In this document: in pieces, positions 55,399-57,379 of the stretch | Layout: the number at the start of each line of letters is the position of its first letter | Numbering within the stretch: position 1 is the stretch's first letter | Assembly: GCF_000725805.1 (NCBI RefSeq) | Contig: NZ_JOFT01000041.1 | Span: 1-57,379, forward strand | Length of the DNA: 57,379 nucleotides | From: Streptomyces xanthophaeus | Lineage (GTDB): Bacteria; Actinomycetota; Actinomycetes; Streptomycetales; Streptomycetaceae | Direction of reading: 5' to 3' | The notes under the pieces: model-generated | Databases searched by the model: none | Told to the model about the DNA's origin: nothing | The model's input: the letters and a program-made list of their open reading frames with translations, nothing else | Made by a program: the position numbers and the translations under genes

Positions 55399-56550
55399 AT
55401 GGACCACGACAGGCAGACCGGTCCGCTCGCGGGCTTCACCGTCGGAGTCACGGCAGCACGCCGGGCCGACGAACTGATCGCACTGCTGCGCCGCCGCGGG
55501 GCCTCGGTGGTGCACGCGCCCGCGCTGCGGATCGTGCCCCTGGCCGACGACAGCGAACTGCTGGCCGCCACGAAGGAACTGATCGCCTGCGCCCCGGACG
55601 CGGTCATCGCCACCACCGCCATCGGATTCCGCGGCTGGATCGAGGCCGCCGACGGGTGGGGGATCGGCGAACAGCTGCTGGAGTGCCTGCGGTCCACCGA
55701 ACTGCTGGCGCGCGGACCCAAGGTCAAGGGCACCATCCGGGCCGCCGGGCTCGTGGAGGCCTGGTCCCCGCAGTCGGAATCGCTCGCCGAGGTGCTGGAC
55801 CGGCTGCTCGCCGCAGGGGTGGCGGGGCGCCGGATCGCGATCCAGCTGCACGGGGAGCCGCTGCCCGGCTTCGTCGAGTCCCTGCGGGCCGGCGGGGCCG
55901 AGGTGGTGGTCGTACCGGTGTACCGGTGGATGCCGCCGGAGGACCTCGGGCCGCTGGACCGGCTGCTCGACGCGGTCATGGGCGGCGGCGTCGACGCGGT
56001 CAGCTTCACCTCGGCCCCGGCGGCGGCCTCGCTGCTGTCCCGGGCCGGGCAGCGCGGGGTGCACGAGGAGGTGCTGGCCGCGCTGCGGGGCGGGGTGCTG
56101 TCCGCGTGCGTGGGGCCGGTGACGGCCCTGCCCCTGCAGGCGTACGGCGTGGACACGGTGCAGCCGGAGCGGTTCCGGCTGGGCCCGCTCGTGCAGCTGC
56201 TGTGCCGGGAACTGCCCGGCCGGGCCAAGGTGCTGCCGGTGGCCGGGCACCGCCTGGAGATCCGCGGGCAGGCCGTGCTCCTGGACGCGGAGCTGCGGCC
56301 GGTGCAGCCCGCCGGGATGGCCCTGCTGCGGGCGCTGGCCCGGCGGCCGGGCTGGGTGGTGTCCCGCGCGGACCTGCTGCGGGCCCTGCCGGGGGCGGGC
56401 CGGGACGAACACGCGGTGGAGACGGCCATGGCCCGGCTGAGGTCGGCGCTGGGCGCGCCGAAGCTGATCCAGACGGTGGTCAAACGGGGCTACCGGCTGT
56501 CCCTGGACGCGGGCGGAGAACTCAAGTACGGCGGCGCCCCCTTGGAGTGA
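55399..56550 (+). CDS. nnaR: NnaR: HemD-like domain fused to winged-helix regulator
   Basis: The ATG at 55399 gives 383 residues. Residues ~1-270 form a uroporphyrinogen-III-synthase-like (HemD) fold (LAGFTVGVTAARRADELIAL and AVSFTSAPAAASLLSRAGQ). Residues ~295-375 are an OmpR-type winged helix (MALLRALARRPGWVVSRADL and VETAMARLRSALG). This is the plan of NnaR, a nitrate/nitrite assimilation regulator in S. coelicolor that helps GlnR activate nitrate and nitrite genes. It probably no longer serves in haem synthesis, although a remaining activity cannot be excluded. It sits downstream of narK, as in S. coelicolor. Confidence 0.93.
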   Translation: MDHDRQTGPLAGFTVGVTAARRADELIALLRRRGASVVHAPALRIVPLADDSELLAATKELIACAPDAVIATTAIGFRGWIEAADGWGIGEQLLECLRSTELLARGPKVKGTIRAAGLVEAWSPQSESLAEVLDRLLAAGVAGRRIAIQLHGEPLPGFVESLRAGGAEVVVVPVYRWMPPEDLGPLDRLLDAVMGGGVDAVSFTSAPAAASLLSRAGQRGVHEEVLAALRGGVLSACVGPVTALPLQAYGVDTVQPERFRLGPLVQLLCRELPGRAKVLPVAGHRLEIRGQAVLLDAELRPVQPAGMALLRALARRPGWVVSRADLLRALPGAGRDEHAVETAMARLRSALGAPKLIQTVVKRGYRLSLDAGGELKYGGAPLE

Positions 56551-56660
56551 CCGTCGGAGTGTCCCTCGGCGCCCCTCGGCGAGACCCTGGCGTGAACCGC
56601 CCTCCTCGGCACCGCCCCGACGGGTGGGCAGCCCCGGGCGGCTTCGGCTAGCGTGCCCGG

Positions 56661-57209
56661 ATGGTGATCGACGGGGTCGAGATGAGGGGCCTGGCGCTCG
56701 GCGACGCCGCCGGGCTCGCCGAGGCGTTCACACGGAACCGGGCGGCCATGGCGCACGTCGAGCCGGTCCGGGCCGAAGCCTTCTACACCGAACGGGGCCA
56801 GGCCGCCCGCATCGAGGGCGCGCTCGCCGAGCGGGAAGCGGGCCGGCTGCTCCCGTACGTGCTCGTCGACACCGCCACCGGCGCGCCCGTCGGGGCGATC
56901 AACCTCGGCTCCATCACCCTGGGTCCGCTGTGCAGCGGCGGCATCGGCTACTGGGTGGACCGGGCCTGGCACGGCAGGGGACTGGCCACCGCCGCCGTGG
57001 AGGAGGTCTGCCGGATCGCCCGCGACGAGGTGGGACTGCACCGGGTCGAGGCCGGGACCCTCGTCGACAACCTGGCCTCGCAACGGGTTCTGGCGAAGGC
57101 CGGCTTCGAGCAGTACGGCCTCGCGCCGCGCTACCTCCACATCAACGGGGCCTGGCGCGACCACCGCCTGTTCCAGCGGCTGCTGCACGACGGCCCCCCG
57201 GGCCCGTAG
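56661..57209 (+). CDS. GNAT-family acetyltransferase (RimJ/RimL-like)
   Basis: The ATG at 56661 gives 182 residues with the acetyl-CoA site DRAWHGRGLATAAVEEVCRI and EAGTLVDNLASQRVLAKAGF, plus the final LHINGAWRDHRLFQRLL typical of ribosomal-protein serine/alanine acetyltransferases. The exact substrate is unknown. TAGCGT 6 bases before the ATG looks like a leaderless -10. It follows nnaR by 110 bases and its unit is probably separate. Confidence 0.9.
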   Translation: MVIDGVEMRGLALGDAAGLAEAFTRNRAAMAHVEPVRAEAFYTERGQAARIEGALAEREAGRLLPYVLVDTATGAPVGAINLGSITLGPLCSGGIGYWVDRAWHGRGLATAAVEEVCRIARDEVGLHRVEAGTLVDNLASQRVLAKAGFEQYGLAPRYLHINGAWRDHRLFQRLLHDGPPGP

Positions 57210-57274
57210 AAGGTCCGGAGGGACCGGTTCGGGGGGTTCCCCCGCGGGCGGCGGGCGGGCACTCTGGTGGGGCG

Positions 57275-57379
57275 CCTAGATGTGTTGTCCCGGGACGTTG
57301 GTGACACGCGTGCTGGGTTCTTGAAATGGGTGAGGGCCTCCGGGTTCGGTGTGGATTGCGACATCTCCACCGAAGACAG
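57275..57379. mobile_element. Possible edge of an IS481-like element running off the window
   Basis: The text from GATGTGTTGTCCCGGGACGT to the end has lower GC than its surroundings and resembles the left end and leader of an IS481-type element as I remember them from Streptomyces genomes. No transposase start is inside the window, so this is a guess. Bases 57210-57274 hold no gene. Confidence 0.3.

Overview
The window is high-GC chromosomal DNA from a Streptomyces-type actinomycete. The signs are very strong GC3 bias with long antisense shadow frames, frequent GTG starts, several leaderless-looking promoters, and marker genes typical of the genus: mtrA-mtrB-lpqB, long-form hpf, secA1, the roughly 1,660-residue NAD-glutamate dehydrogenase, pkaA/pkaB, prfB-ftsE-ftsX-smpB-ssrA and narK-nnaR. 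From memory, the order of the housekeeping genes matches the core chromosome of Streptomyces coelicolor, so most of the window is ancestral backbone rather than an accessory island.

Layout. 1-910: the 3' end of an rRNA operon (5S rRNA and its terminator), then the dead end of an IS5-like element and an unknown gene. 1018-6547 (minus): a five-gene operon of the MoxR/DUF58/DUF4350/DUF4129/membrane-protein type. 6783-12165 (plus): the MtrA-MtrB two-component system with lipoprotein LpqB, then a ComF-like phosphoribosyltransferase. 12511-14151: hibernation factor HPF and a NarL-type response regulator. 14204-15988 (minus): a YcaQ-like DNA glycosylase and an acetyltransferase. 16229-19033: secA. 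19207-21852: an Rv3235-like protein, a DUF6912-like protein and a HAD hydrolase. 22209-27191: NAD-glutamate dehydrogenase, preceded by a possible leaderless upstream ORF.

27693-32456 is a probable wall-polymer (teichoic-acid-like) export and synthesis block with a divergent TetR regulator and two palindromic operator candidates. 32586-36249 is a sugar-type ABC importer operon. 36375-43055 holds an FHA-FtsK-type ATPase divergent from two Ser/Thr kinases (PkaA, PkaB); a perfect 14-bp palindrome lies between the ATPase gene and pkaA. 43109-50029 carries a non-haem iron oxygenase, prfB, a tiny zinc-ribbon membrane protein, ftsEX, an S41 protease, smpB and tmRNA. 50095-53824 holds a secreted collagen-like protein with an SH3-type tail, an MFS transporter and a divergent LysR gene. 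53922-56550 is the nitrate transporter narK with the HemD-like regulator nnaR, followed by an acetyltransferase. The last 100 bases may be the edge of another insertion sequence.

How it works together: ribosome rescue (smpB/ssrA), ribosome hibernation (hpf), translation termination (prfB), secretion (secA), division and wall remodelling (ftsEX, S41 protease, mtrAB) and nitrogen control (gdh, narK/nnaR) are all housekeeping. I see no CRISPR array, prophage or large biosynthetic cluster. The less explained parts are the FHA-FtsK/PkaA/PkaB signalling neighbourhood, the collagen-like protein, several perfect palindromes or repeats in intergenic DNA, and a recurrent leaderless promoter layout.
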